Position numbers and translations under genes: made by a program. A model generated the notes under the pieces. It was not told the DNA's origin, searched no databases, and was given only the letters and a program-made list of their open reading frames with translations. 7,813 nt of DNA from Candidatus Woesearchaeota archaeon (GTDB lineage Archaea > Nanobdellota > Nanobdellia > SCGC-AAA011-G17 > VGLX01): positions 1 to 7,813 of the forward strand of contig VGLX01000050.1 in NCBI GenBank assembly GCA_016866645.1, written 5' to 3'. Each line of letters begins with the position of its first letter. Position 1 is the stretch's first letter. Below are positions 1 through 5,567 of the stretch, in pieces.

Positions 1-924
1 AACAAGTATTAAGTTCTTGGCTGCCATCTCGGCCATCTTACCCCGAGTCTCGAAAGACGCAGATGCGATGTGCGGCACTATCACGACGTTGTCAAGGCCT
101 ATAAGCCCCGGGTGGATTTTTGGCTCTTCCTCATAAACGTCCAAGCCTGCTGCGAATATCTTCTTCTCCTTCAAAGCTTTAACTAAAGCATCCTCGTCAA
201 CTACTGGCCCCCTTGAAGTGTTTATCAAGACTGCCGTCTTTTTCATCAGGCCCAGCTCTTTCGCACCTATAAAGTGCTTCGTCTCCGGTGTTAACGATAC
301 ATGCAGGCTTACGAAATCTGATTCTTTCAGCAAGGTGTCTTTATCCACGAATTTAGCGTTGTACTCTTTCTCGAAAGCCTCATCCCTTTTCATGTCATAG
401 TAAAGTATCTTCATGTCAAATCCTTTGGATGCGCGCTTAGCCATAGCATGGCCTATCCTTCCAAGGCCGAGTATCCCTAAAGTCTTGCCGTAAACGTCTC
501 TTCCTAAGAATAGCATCGGAGCCCAGCCTTTAAACTTACCTGACCTTGCGTATTTGTCTGACTCTACAACTCGCCTAGCAGCAGACATCAAAAGCGCAAA
601 AGCTAGATCCGTCGTAGTTTCTGTCAATACGCCTGGAGTGTTCGTTACCGGTATCTTATGCTTTGTAGCTGTCGCTAAGTCCACGTTATCAAAACCAACA
701 GCATAGTTAGAAATAACTTTTATCTTAGGATTAGACTCTATAACCTCCTTATCAATCTTGTCTGTTAACAGGCATAGCAAAGCATCCTTGCCTTTCAGCC
801 TTTTGATAATCTCGTTCTTATCTAGAACCCTGTCTTCTTCATTAATGTCTAGTTCGAACTTTCCTTCTAGGAGCTTCATACCCTCATCAGGGATTCTCCT
901 GGTGACAAGAACTTTAGGTTTCAT
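1..924 (-). CDS. gyaR: D-2-hydroxyacid dehydrogenase, glyoxylate/hydroxypyruvate reductase type (3' end outside window)
   Basis: A cytosolic enzyme of the D-isomer 2-hydroxyacid dehydrogenase family, probably reducing glyoxylate or hydroxypyruvate with NAD(P)H. The 308 visible residues begin MKPKVLVTRRIPDEG, which closely matches the start of archaeal glyoxylate reductases and fixes the ATG at 924. The catalytic domain includes NYAVGFDNVD (73-82) and TNTPGVLTETTTD (94-106). The nucleotide-binding domain has the Rossmann motif GLGRIG (153-158). The expected catalytic triad is present: Arg238 in NTSRGPVVDE, Glu267 in LDVYEEEP, and His285 in VPHIASAS. Asp177 ends the second beta strand (ILYYDMKR), where related archaeal enzymes often have Ser/Arg; an Asp there usually favours NADH over NADPH. 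Family members are about 330 aa, so only about 20 C-terminal residues should be missing. It is divergent from the 78-aa gene. The exact substrate, and 3-phosphoglycerate dehydrogenase as an alternative, cannot be settled from sequence. Confidence 0.93.
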   Translation of the reverse strand, partial: MKPKVLVTRRIPDEGMKLLEGKFELDINEEDRVLDKNEIIKRLKGKDALLCLLTDKIDKEVIESNPKIKVISNYAVGFDNVDLATATKHKIPVTNTPGVLTETTTDLAFALLMSAARRVVESDKYARSGKFKGWAPMLFLGRDVYGKTLGILGLGRIGHAMAKRASKGFDMKILYYDMKRDEAFEKEYNAKFVDKDTLLKESDFVSLHVSLTPETKHFIGAKELGLMKKTAVLINTSRGPVVDEDALVKALKEKKIFAAGLDVYEEEPKIHPGLIGLDNVVIVPHIASASFETRGKMAEMAAKNLILV

Positions 925-961
925 ACCTTGACCACTTCGCTTGATTAAGCGATTTTCACGA

Positions 962-970
962 TTTTTAAAG
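962..970 (-). promoter_or_regulatory. Archaeal TATA box for the dehydrogenase gene
   Basis: Read on the minus strand, the sequence is CCTTTAAAAATCG, a good TATA-like element preceded by an A-rich stretch. Its centre lies about 42 bp from the ATG at 924, which predicts a transcript start near 940 and a leader of about 15 nt. No convincing Shine-Dalgarno sequence lies at a normal distance; AAGGT directly abuts the ATG. Confidence 0.55.
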
Positions 971-990
971 GTTTTGGAATGGTTAGAAAA

Positions 991-1000
991 AATATTTAAA
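991..1000 (+). promoter_or_regulatory. Archaeal TATA box for the 78-aa gene
   Basis: The sequence GAAAAAATATTTAAAC combines an A-rich BRE-like stretch with the TATA core AATATTTAAA. The core centre is about 30 bp before the ATG at 1026, so the transcript would start at or a few bases before the start codon (leaderless). It lies back to back with the minus-strand TATA box of the dehydrogenase, about 30 bp away. Confidence 0.6.
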
Positions 1001-1025
1001 CTCCCAGTTATTACTTAATATTAGG

Positions 1026-1262
1026 ATGTTCGACACTTATAAGTACTTGATGGGTAAGAAGGAAGAAAACAAAGAAGGCTCACTACTTGGCATTCTACTC
1101 AAACCTTACACTGCCTTGTTCAGAAACTCTAAAGAAGAACCTAAAGAAGTAGGCTTAGAGCAGGTAGCCCAGCCAAAGATAAGCGCAGGACCTCAAAAGG
1201 AAGAGCCGCTTTCTATAGACAAAACTTCTAGGGCTGGAAAAGTCTTGTGGAAGAAGAAATAA
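1026..1262 (+). CDS. Small hypothetical protein (78 aa)
   Basis: I do not recognise a family. The 78 residues are charged and lysine-rich. They include a short hydrophobic, possibly amphipathic stretch, GSLLGILLKPYTALFRN (18-34), a Gln/Pro/Glu-rich middle, and a basic C-terminus (RAGKVLWKKK). There is no signal peptide and no cysteine. A membrane-peripheral role through the hydrophobic stretch is possible but unproven. Support for a real gene is a well-placed TATA box about 30 bp upstream, an ATG at the expected leaderless position, no competing reading frame of similar quality, and a T-rich stretch just after the stop. The out-of-frame minus-strand reading over it has no comparable promoter. 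Confidence 0.65.
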   Translation: MFDTYKYLMGKKEENKEGSLLGILLKPYTALFRNSKEEPKEVGLEQVAQPKISAGPQKEEPLSIDKTSRAGKVLWKKK

Positions 1263-1285
1263 GATAATACTTACTAATCTTAAAA

Positions 1286-1301
1286 TCTTTTTTCGCTTTT
1301 T
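1286..1301 (+). terminator. T-rich terminator after the 78-aa gene
   Basis: Two thymine runs (T6 at 1288-1293, T5 at 1297-1301) start about 25 bp after the stop codon, without a clear hairpin. This is the usual form of an intrinsic archaeal terminator. It separates the 78-aa gene from the next promoter near 1325. Confidence 0.45.
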
Positions 1302-1321
1302 CCGTAAGTTCTTCCGTATAG

Positions 1322-1330
1322 TTTTAAAAA
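1322..1330 (+). promoter_or_regulatory. TATA box for the nuclease lipoprotein gene
   Basis: The core TTTTAAAAA in AGTTTTAAAAAGG is centred about 29 bp before the ATG at 1355. This spacing predicts a leaderless or nearly leaderless transcript, and no Shine-Dalgarno sequence is seen before that ATG. Confidence 0.6.
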
Positions 1331-1354
1331 GGATTAAACAAAAACTGTACAACT

Positions 1355-1963
1355 ATGAAAAGAGAAGTTTTACTGTTAGCCATTCTAGTCTTATTGATAT
1401 TAGGTTGTAATAACAACGCGTTAGAAGGGCCTTTCAAAGTGACAAACGTAGTTGACGGCGACACGTTAGACCTGAATAACTCTAAACGGGTAAGGCTCTC
1501 CGGAATCAATACTCCAGAGACAGGAGAATGCTATTATGAAGAAGCCAAAGACAAGCTAACAGGCTTAGTGCTAGGAAAAGACGTTTTCCTAGAAAGAGAC
1601 AAGACAAATATAGACAAGTACGGACGAACTTTAAGGTATATCTATTCTGACGGTGTGTTAGTGAACTCAGTCTTAGTCCAAGAAGGATTTGCGAGGGTGT
1701 TTGACAATTACAAACAAGACACGAAAAAGTACGAAGAGTTAAAGGCTATGGAAGAAACAGCAAAGACCAACAAATTAGGCATATGGTCATGTGAAGAGAG
1801 AAAAGAATCTTGCCTTTACGTAGGCAGCAAAAAGTCAAAGACTTATCACAGCCCGGACTGCAAGTGGGCTAAGCGTATAAAGCCTGAAAACTTAGTATGC
1901 TACAAAACAGAATCAGAGGTCGAACAGCTCACCCCCTGTGCCACATGCTTACAGAACAAATGA
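1355..1963 (+). CDS. Secreted thermonuclease-like (SNase) lipoprotein with Ada-like Cys/His C-terminal domain
   Basis: A probable Ca-dependent extracellular nuclease of the staphylococcal nuclease family, anchored outside the cell as a lipoprotein. The 202-aa product has a hydrophobic signal (5-16) and lipobox ILGC with Cys18. The SNase domain spans about 26-145: VVDGDT (32-37), RVRLSGINTPE (45-55), DKYGR (87-91) and YIYSDGVLVN (95-104). By alignment to the Staphylococcus enzyme, Arg47, Glu55 and Arg91 occupy the catalytic positions (Arg35, Glu43, Arg87). Asp34 and Asp36 match loop acids, while the Asp40 calcium ligand is Asn52. The C-terminal part (about 153-200) resembles the Ada-type zinc module: YVGSKKSKTYHSPDCKW with His165 and Cys169, then PCATC with Cys195 and Cys198. 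The likely job is degrading external nucleic acid. Family assignment is firm; substrate (DNA or RNA) and metal content are not shown. Confidence 0.93.
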   Translation: MKREVLLLAILVLLILGCNNNALEGPFKVTNVVDGDTLDLNNSKRVRLSGINTPETGECYYEEAKDKLTGLVLGKDVFLERDKTNIDKYGRTLRYIYSDGVLVNSVLVQEGFARVFDNYKQDTKKYEELKAMEETAKTNKLGIWSCEERKESCLYVGSKKSKTYHSPDCKWAKRIKPENLVCYKTESEVEQLTPCATCLQNK

Positions 1964-1982
1964 TTACTCGCTCACGAAATGT

Positions 1983-2081
1983 TCACTCGTCGTCTGAATC
2001 GTCGTCGCCTTCCAAGTCGCCCTCTTCGTCCCAATCATCATCTTCTTCATTCTTACCGTACTCTTCCCAACCTTCTCCCAT
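1983..2081 (-). CDS. Highly acidic 32-residue mini-protein
   Basis: This gene is too short for usual thresholds and I know no family for it. The ATG at 2081 is preceded by a near-perfect Shine-Dalgarno sequence, GGAGGTG (2098-2092 on the minus strand), with a 10-nt spacer. The peptide starts MGEGWEEYGKNEEDDDWDEE and ends in a run of Asp/Glu with a few Gly and Ser. More than half of its residues are acidic and only one is basic (Lys10). It has no hydrophobic or signal segment and should be intrinsically disordered. It converges on the nuclease lipoprotein gene with about 20 nt between stops, and is divergent from the PD-(D/E)XK gene. Such peptides can bind basic proteins or metals or mimic nucleic acid, but no role is demonstrated. 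A competing 71-codon frame from a TTG at 2179 reads through the same DNA and looks less natural. Confidence 0.6.
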   Translation of the reverse strand: MGEGWEEYGKNEEDDDWDEEGDLEGDDDSDDE

Positions 2082-2091
2082 TCTCTTAAAA

Positions 2092-2098
2092 CACCTCC
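2092..2098 (-). promoter_or_regulatory. Strong Shine-Dalgarno site of the acidic mini-gene
   Basis: GGAGGTG on the minus strand, 10 nt before the ATG at 2081, is one of the strongest ribosome-binding sites in the window, where most other starts look leaderless. It decides the start and frame of the mini-gene. It also lies inside a four-codon open frame (ATG at 2100, stop TAA) that overlaps the site. Confidence 0.6.
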
Positions 2099-2162
2099 AT
2101 TAAGTTTTTTATGAATATCCGCTGATGATATAAAAAAGTTGCGGTATGACTGCTTAGTGATA

Positions 2163-2173
2163 AGTTTTTTAAC
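2163..2173. promoter_or_regulatory. Possible bidirectional TATA element between the acidic mini-gene and the PD-(D/E)XK gene
   Basis: The sequence AGTTTTTTAACC reads on the minus strand as GGTTAAAAAACT, a good TATA core. On the plus strand it lies about 32 bp before the ATG at 2200, giving a nearly leaderless start. On the minus strand it would start transcription near 2142, giving a leader of about 60 nt that contains the GGAGGTG site. A second TATA-like sequence, GATATAAAAAAG (2125-2136, plus strand), lies nearby and could be used instead. Confidence 0.35.
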
Positions 2174-2199
2174 CTCCAAAACGCTTTGAAAACAATAAG

Positions 2200-2712
2200 A
2201 TGAAGATAAAGATTCTTAACCAGTACGTGGAAGACGCTAAGAACCACGCTTTCGTAAGGCTGAACTATTACCCCAGCAAAACCGAGACTAAAGAGAAGTT
2301 CAACCAGATAATCAAAGGCAAGATAGGAGAAGAAGTGGTAAAGGCAGCCTTAAGAATGGAAGGAATACCTTACGAAGTCGACATAACCCATTTGGGGGAG
2401 CCGGACAAGTTTGACATCAAAGTCAGAAACATAACACTAGAAGTAAAAACAATAAGCAATGATACAAAGTACAGAGCCTTGATAATCAATAAGAACAGCT
2501 TTGACCAAGGCAAACAATTAGATTACTATATTCTTGTAAAGATAGACAAAGATTGGAACATAGCAGAGATAATAGGCTATGCCACAAAGAAAGACTTCTT
2601 GCAAAAACCTGTAGTAAAAGACCTGAAAACCAGAATGGTATATTCTATACCTTTGAAAAACTTAAGAAAATTTGAAGAACTTCTGGATGTCCTTAAAAAA
2701 CAAAGTTTATAA
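2200..2712 (+). CDS. PD-(D/E)XK nuclease-like protein (170 aa)
   Basis: A probable cytoplasmic member of the PD-(D/E)XK (restriction-endonuclease-like fold) superfamily, family unassigned. The core pattern is a helix with KGKIGEEVVKAAL (39-51, Glu44 as the usual helix-1 acid), then HLGEPDKFDIKVRN with Asp72, eight residues, and Glu81-Val-Lys83 in ITLEVKTIS. The spacing D-x8-E-x-K is typical of the catalytic site. Gln103 lies in a following segment (FDQGKQLDYYILVKI), as in many superfamily members. There is no signal peptide, no helicase or methylase partner, and no tandem DNA-binding domain. Possible roles include DNA repair, a solitary restriction-type nuclease, or a structural protein with the fold. 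The ATG at 2200 is chosen because of the TATA-like element about 32 bp upstream. The stop codon overlaps the TATA box of the next gene. Confidence 0.75.
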   Translation: MKIKILNQYVEDAKNHAFVRLNYYPSKTETKEKFNQIIKGKIGEEVVKAALRMEGIPYEVDITHLGEPDKFDIKVRNITLEVKTISNDTKYRALIINKNSFDQGKQLDYYILVKIDKDWNIAEIIGYATKKDFLQKPVVKDLKTRMVYSIPLKNLRKFEELLDVLKKQSL

Positions 2713-2713
2713 G
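2705..2713 (+). promoter_or_regulatory. TATA box for the frame-broken secreted-protein gene
   Basis: GTTTATAAG overlaps the last codons and stop of the PD-(D/E)XK gene. It lies about 38 bp before the ATG at 2747, predicting a transcript start near 2735 and a short leader. A promoter overlapping the preceding gene's stop is common in compact archaeal genomes. Confidence 0.55.
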
Positions 2714-2746
2714 CAAGTTAACTATCCCTTATCATTAGTGGTTTTT

Positions 2747-3310
2747 ATGAAAGCGAAAAAGCTTTTAGCAAGCCTTGCCGCAGCCTTGACTATCGGTTCA
2801 GGCATTCTTACATCTTCTGTTATTAGCAAAGCCGCAGCCCTAAAGATTTAGAAAGGCTAGTAAATGTCTGCTTGAAAGATGGCAAACCATTAGGTACTAT
2901 GCCTGCGCTTTATCTTGAAAAAACAGAAAAAATAAGTGAAAGCTCTGAAAGAAGATTGTACTTCACAATGGTATATTCTATATCACCCGAAGGTATCGGC
3001 GCGTCTGAAGTCAGCCTTATAGAAGAAGAATGGACAAAAACCCCGGGGAACAGAAATACCCCACAACTATATGGACGATAACTGGTTTGCTAAATTCAAG
3101 GACAAAGACAGGTATGTAATAAAACAAAAAATAATAACCGATGGCGGACAATTAGGTAAACTCGACGGCGAAGCCGGCAGGATCGAAGTTAAGATCATCA
3201 CAAAAACAGCAGATGACTGGATTTTAGACATATCATACCAACCTGAGCCTAACAAAGAAGAAACTGAAAAAGCATACAGCAACCTAGTCGACGAGATGTT
3301 AAAGGATTAG
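2747..3310 (+). pseudogene. Secreted protein of unknown family, reading frame broken by two compensating single-base shifts
   Basis: Three open segments read as one protein. Segment one begins at the ATG at 2747 and gives a Sec-type signal peptide (MKAKKLLASLAAALTIGSGI, then ...ISKAAA with a likely cleavage after SKA), ending at a TAG at 2849. Segment two, in another frame from about 2827 to 3081, reads KDLERLVNVCLKDGKPLGTM... Segment three returns to the first frame from about 3023 to 3310, ending NLVDEMLKD. The shifts must fall in 2827-2848 and 3023-3079. The simplest repairs are one extra C in GCAGCCCTAAAG near 2839 and one fewer G in CCCCGGGG at 3041-3048, which restores EEEWTKTPGTEIPHNYMDDN and a protein of about 187 aa. 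Both suspected sites are C/G runs, so sequencing or assembly error is as likely as true decay. The mature part is charged with scattered beta-like segments; I recognise no domain. Confidence 0.7.
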
Positions 3311-3349
3311 TACGCTAAAAACGCCTTAAAACCCTAAATTCTGGCTCCG

Positions 3350-3386
3350 TAAAGCTTCGTAAAGCATTCTAAAGCTTCTGTAAAGC
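3350..3386 (+). repeat. Four phased TAAAGC direct repeats upstream of the surface-protein promoter
   Basis: TAAAGC occurs at 3350, 3360, 3370 and 3381, with centre-to-centre spacings of 10, 10 and 11 bp, one DNA helical turn each. Three copies extend to the HindIII-like palindrome AAGCTT. The array ends about 17 bp before the TATA box of the 682-aa gene. This position and phasing suit an operator for a cooperatively binding regulator, or intrinsically bent DNA. Less regular TAAA elements precede it at 3316, 3327 and 3335. The function is inferred from position only. Confidence 0.65.
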
Positions 3387-3402
3387 TTTTCCTGAAAGTA
3401 TG

Positions 3403-3411
3403 CTTATAAAC
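3403..3411 (+). promoter_or_regulatory. TATA box for the 682-aa surface-protein gene
   Basis: The core CTTATAAAC predicts a transcript start near 3433, giving a leader of about 50 nt that carries the GGAGGT ribosome-binding site. It lies immediately downstream of an in-frame ATG at 3400, which therefore cannot be on the transcript and is not the start codon. Confidence 0.65.
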
Positions 3412-3470
3412 CACCCATTCCCAAGCAGGATTGTTCACGTTCAAAACGACGAGGAACAAACAAACCAACA

Positions 3471-3476
3471 GGAGGT
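3471..3476 (+). promoter_or_regulatory. Shine-Dalgarno site fixing the surface-protein start
   Basis: GGAGGT lies 7 nt before the ATG at 3484. Together with the signal peptide that begins exactly there, it decides in favour of this start over the upstream in-frame ATG at 3400, whose 28 extra codons would bury the signal peptide. Confidence 0.85.
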
Positions 3477-3483
3477 AAAGAAG

Positions 3484-5532
3484 ATGAGAACGAAGATACT
3501 GTCAATCGCTGTGATGGTGATGTTCATAATGAGCATGATACCATTGGCGTTTGCAGAAGAAGAAACAACAACAGATGACACAGCGTTAGAAACCGAGCCT
3601 GAATCAACATTACAAGAAATAGACTCGACTAACTGCTGGTCAGACAAGCCAGACTACACACCCGGAGTGGATAAAGGGTTCTTCATATGGCAAGGAACCT
3701 GCGGCAAATTCTGGTGGGTGGACTGGAGCGGAGACACTAGAGCAAAATGGAAGAGATGGTACAAGATAGTGAAGAACACAGAACCTACTACAGATGAGCC
3801 AACATCAGATGAGGTAATGCAGATAGAAAATCAGGCGGCAGCCACAGACACTACGACATTAACAGCTGAAGAGACTACAGACCTTCAAGCATCAGGAGAC
3901 TTAGTAAGCACAGGCAGTTCTGAAGTTACTGGAGCACAGACAGTAGGAACAAAGCTAAGAGATAAAATAGCCAACACAGGTACAGACACGAACATACAAA
4001 CTGCTGCAAAGGTAAAAACCGCATTGAAGATAAAAAAGCCTAAACTCTTATACAGGGTAAAAGGGACTATAACAAGCAACGGCCAAATATTTGACGTAGG
4101 CTTAAGAAAGTTTGACGCAAGAGACAAGTTAGTCTACAGGCCAGGGAAGAATGTTATAACATTCCACGGATGGGTAGGACCACACTTTGATAGGATATTC
4201 TTCCGAACAACAGGCGACCAAGTAACATTTGACCTAGAATTTGATGGGAAAAAAACAACAGAAACAGTGTATATAGGCAAAGACAAAGAGCATCCTGCGA
4301 CAAACCCTTTCACCTTAACAGGCGAACCAGCAACTAAGAAAGTATGCCCAGTAGGCAAGCTGATATACGAAAAGAAATGCACAGATAAAGTAGCAGGCAT
4401 AGCAGTAACACCTAATGGCCTAGCAGGAAGCTTAGCAGACAAAGAAGTCCCTGTAGCAAAAGGAGTAGCAGCAGGCCAACTTAACAGAGAACAGATAAAA
4501 GCAAGGTTACAGGAAAGGCTTTCTAAACTGCCTGAAAAAGCACAGAACAGGCTAGTAGCATTGAACGAGAAAAGGCTTGAAAGGCTGAACAAGCTTGAAG
4601 AGCTAAAGGCTAAACCTGTGTTTGAGAACTTCAAGAAAGAGCTTAACTTTAAGGCTAGAAAGCTTAACCAAGAAAGAATCAAAGAGAAAGTGCAAAATTT
4701 TGAGCGAGCGAGAGAAAAGTTTAAACAGTCTAGAGACGCAGCGAAAGAAGCCCACCAAAACTTCATAAAAACAAAACAAGAGCTAAAAGACTGCACCGAA
4801 AACTGCGATGAGCTAGAAGCAAAGACACTAGAAGAAGCAAAAACCTTCTTGACAAACACGGCAGATAATCTAATAGAGCACTTACAGCAGCTAAAAGCCA
4901 AGATTGAAAGTAGCGAAGACATAAGCGATTCTGAAGCCGCAGACATGATAGCTAAGATAGACGCTCAGATAAAAGAGCTGGAAGACGCTAAAGCAAAAGT
5001 AACAGCAGCTACGACAAAAGAAGAAGTCAAAGAAGCCTCTAAGACAATACTGAACTCTTGGAAAAGGATAAGAAACCACACTTTCTATCACGCAGCAAAA
5101 TTAGTGGCAGAGAAGCACGGTGGAATCATCGTGAAGATGGAACACTTAAGCGTAAGGTTGCAGAAAGTCTTGGAAAAGATGGAAGAGAACGGCAAAGACA
5201 CATCAACCATACAGCCTTTAGTTGACGATTTCAACTCAGCCTTAGAGTCTGCCAAGACGAGCTTCGAACAGGCGAAAGCTAAGTTCAAAGAATTCGTAGA
5301 CCTTCCAGAACCTAAAGGCGAACCAGGAGCTAAACTGTTACAAGAAGCCCAGCAGTACATGAAAGAGTCAAGAGCTAGCTTGAAAACTGCGCAACAGAAA
5401 CTTAAAGAAATCATTAAAGCCGTGAAAGACAGCAAAGGAAGCAACGAATTGACGTCAACAACTGATGAAGAAGCAGAAGACGCTGAAGAAGCAGAAGACA
5501 CAGAAGACAATACAGAAACACCGTCACAATAA
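3484..5532 (+). CDS. Large exported protein: aromatic-rich beta region, long charged helical region, acidic tail (682 aa)
   Basis: An uncharacterised cell-surface or secreted protein. It has a Sec signal peptide (MRTKILSIAVMVMFIMSMIP, cleavage likely after LAFA at 24). Residues 49-97 are rich in Trp/Phe (STNCWSDKPDYTPGVDKGFF, then FWWVDWSGD at 76-84). A Thr/Glu-rich spacer follows (98-175). Residues 187-280 look like a beta domain (RVKGTITSNG, FHGWVGPHFDRIFF, VYIGKD, HPATNPFTLTG). A Cys pair, C288/C299, closes this part. From about 333 to 650 the sequence is nearly all charged helix with coiled-coil-like stretches, including C437 and C441. The tail (661-677) is mostly Asp/Glu. No C-terminal membrane anchor or sorting motif is visible, so it is released or held by binding. 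The 49-97 and 187-280 parts may be one domain split by the spacer. Its start follows GGAGGT. The next lipoprotein gene begins 35 bp downstream and may be co-transcribed. Confidence 0.85.
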   Translation: MRTKILSIAVMVMFIMSMIPLAFAEEETTTDDTALETEPESTLQEIDSTNCWSDKPDYTPGVDKGFFIWQGTCGKFWWVDWSGDTRAKWKRWYKIVKNTEPTTDEPTSDEVMQIENQAAATDTTTLTAEETTDLQASGDLVSTGSSEVTGAQTVGTKLRDKIANTGTDTNIQTAAKVKTALKIKKPKLLYRVKGTITSNGQIFDVGLRKFDARDKLVYRPGKNVITFHGWVGPHFDRIFFRTTGDQVTFDLEFDGKKTTETVYIGKDKEHPATNPFTLTGEPATKKVCPVGKLIYEKKCTDKVAGIAVTPNGLAGSLADKEVPVAKGVAAGQLNREQIKARLQERLSKLPEKAQNRLVALNEKRLERLNKLEELKAKPVFENFKKELNFKARKLNQERIKEKVQNFERAREKFKQSRDAAKEAHQNFIKTKQELKDCTENCDELEAKTLEEAKTFLTNTADNLIEHLQQLKAKIESSEDISDSEAADMIAKIDAQIKELEDAKAKVTAATTKEEVKEASKTILNSWKRIRNHTFYHAAKLVAEKHGGIIVKMEHLSVRLQKVLEKMEENGKDTSTIQPLVDDFNSALESAKTSFEQAKAKFKEFVDLPEPKGEPGAKLLQEAQQYMKESRASLKTAQQKLKEIIKAVKDSKGSNELTSTTDEEAEDAEEAEDTEDNTETPSQ

Positions 5533-5541
5533 GGTGGGAAA

Positions 5542-5550
5542 GGTTTAAAT
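5542..5550 (+). promoter_or_regulatory. TATA-like element for the small lipoprotein gene
   Basis: GGGAAAGGTTTAAATACC, just after the surface-protein stop, has a BRE-like purine stretch and the core GTTTAAATA. It lies only about 22 bp before the ATG at 5568 but about 28 bp before the in-frame ATG at 5574, so a transcript from it would most naturally start at the second ATG without a leader. Confidence 0.45.
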
Positions 5551-5553
5551 ACC

Positions 5554-5559
5554 GAGGAG
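5554..5559 (+). promoter_or_regulatory. Ribosome-binding site of the small lipoprotein gene
   Basis: GAGGAG lies 8 nt before the ATG at 5568 and 14 nt before the ATG at 5574. It supports the first ATG if the gene is read from a longer transcript coming from the surface-protein gene. Confidence 0.5.
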
Positions 5560-5567
5560 ACCTAAAA

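Noticed and set aside
218..400. A plus-strand 60-codon frame inside the dehydrogenase gene
   Set aside because: It lies antisense to the conserved nucleotide-binding domain, has no promoter, and its sequence resembles no protein family.
1964..2179. A 71-codon minus-strand frame starting at a TTG
   Set aside because: It reads the same DNA as the acidic mini-gene in another frame, starts with TTG, and its own TATA-like sequence overlaps its first codons. The 32-codon frame has an ATG and a strong ribosome site.
2872..3081. A separate 69-aa gene starting at a TTG, followed by a 79-aa gene at 3071-3310
   Set aside because: Both lack promoters and ribosome sites, and they join with the upstream signal peptide into a sensible single protein once two single-base shifts are repaired.
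3350..3386. The TAAAGC repeats as a CRISPR array or degenerate mobile-element end
   Set aside because: The repeats are only 6-10 bp with 4-5 bp between them and no unique spacers. No terminal inverted repeat, target duplication or transposase is nearby.
3400..3483. In-frame ATG at 3400 as the start of the large surface protein
   Set aside because: It lies at or upstream of the TATA box (3403-3411), so it would not be transcribed, and it would put 28 codons before a signal peptide that starts exactly at the GGAGGT-preceded ATG at 3484.
4134..4946. A long minus-strand open frame (270 codons) opposite the surface-protein gene, with similar frames at 5088-5510 and 5414-5863
   Set aside because: Their products are Ser/Leu/Phe/Cys-rich low-complexity sequences, the expected antisense of Lys/Glu/Ala-rich coding DNA. 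No promoter or ribosome site supports them.
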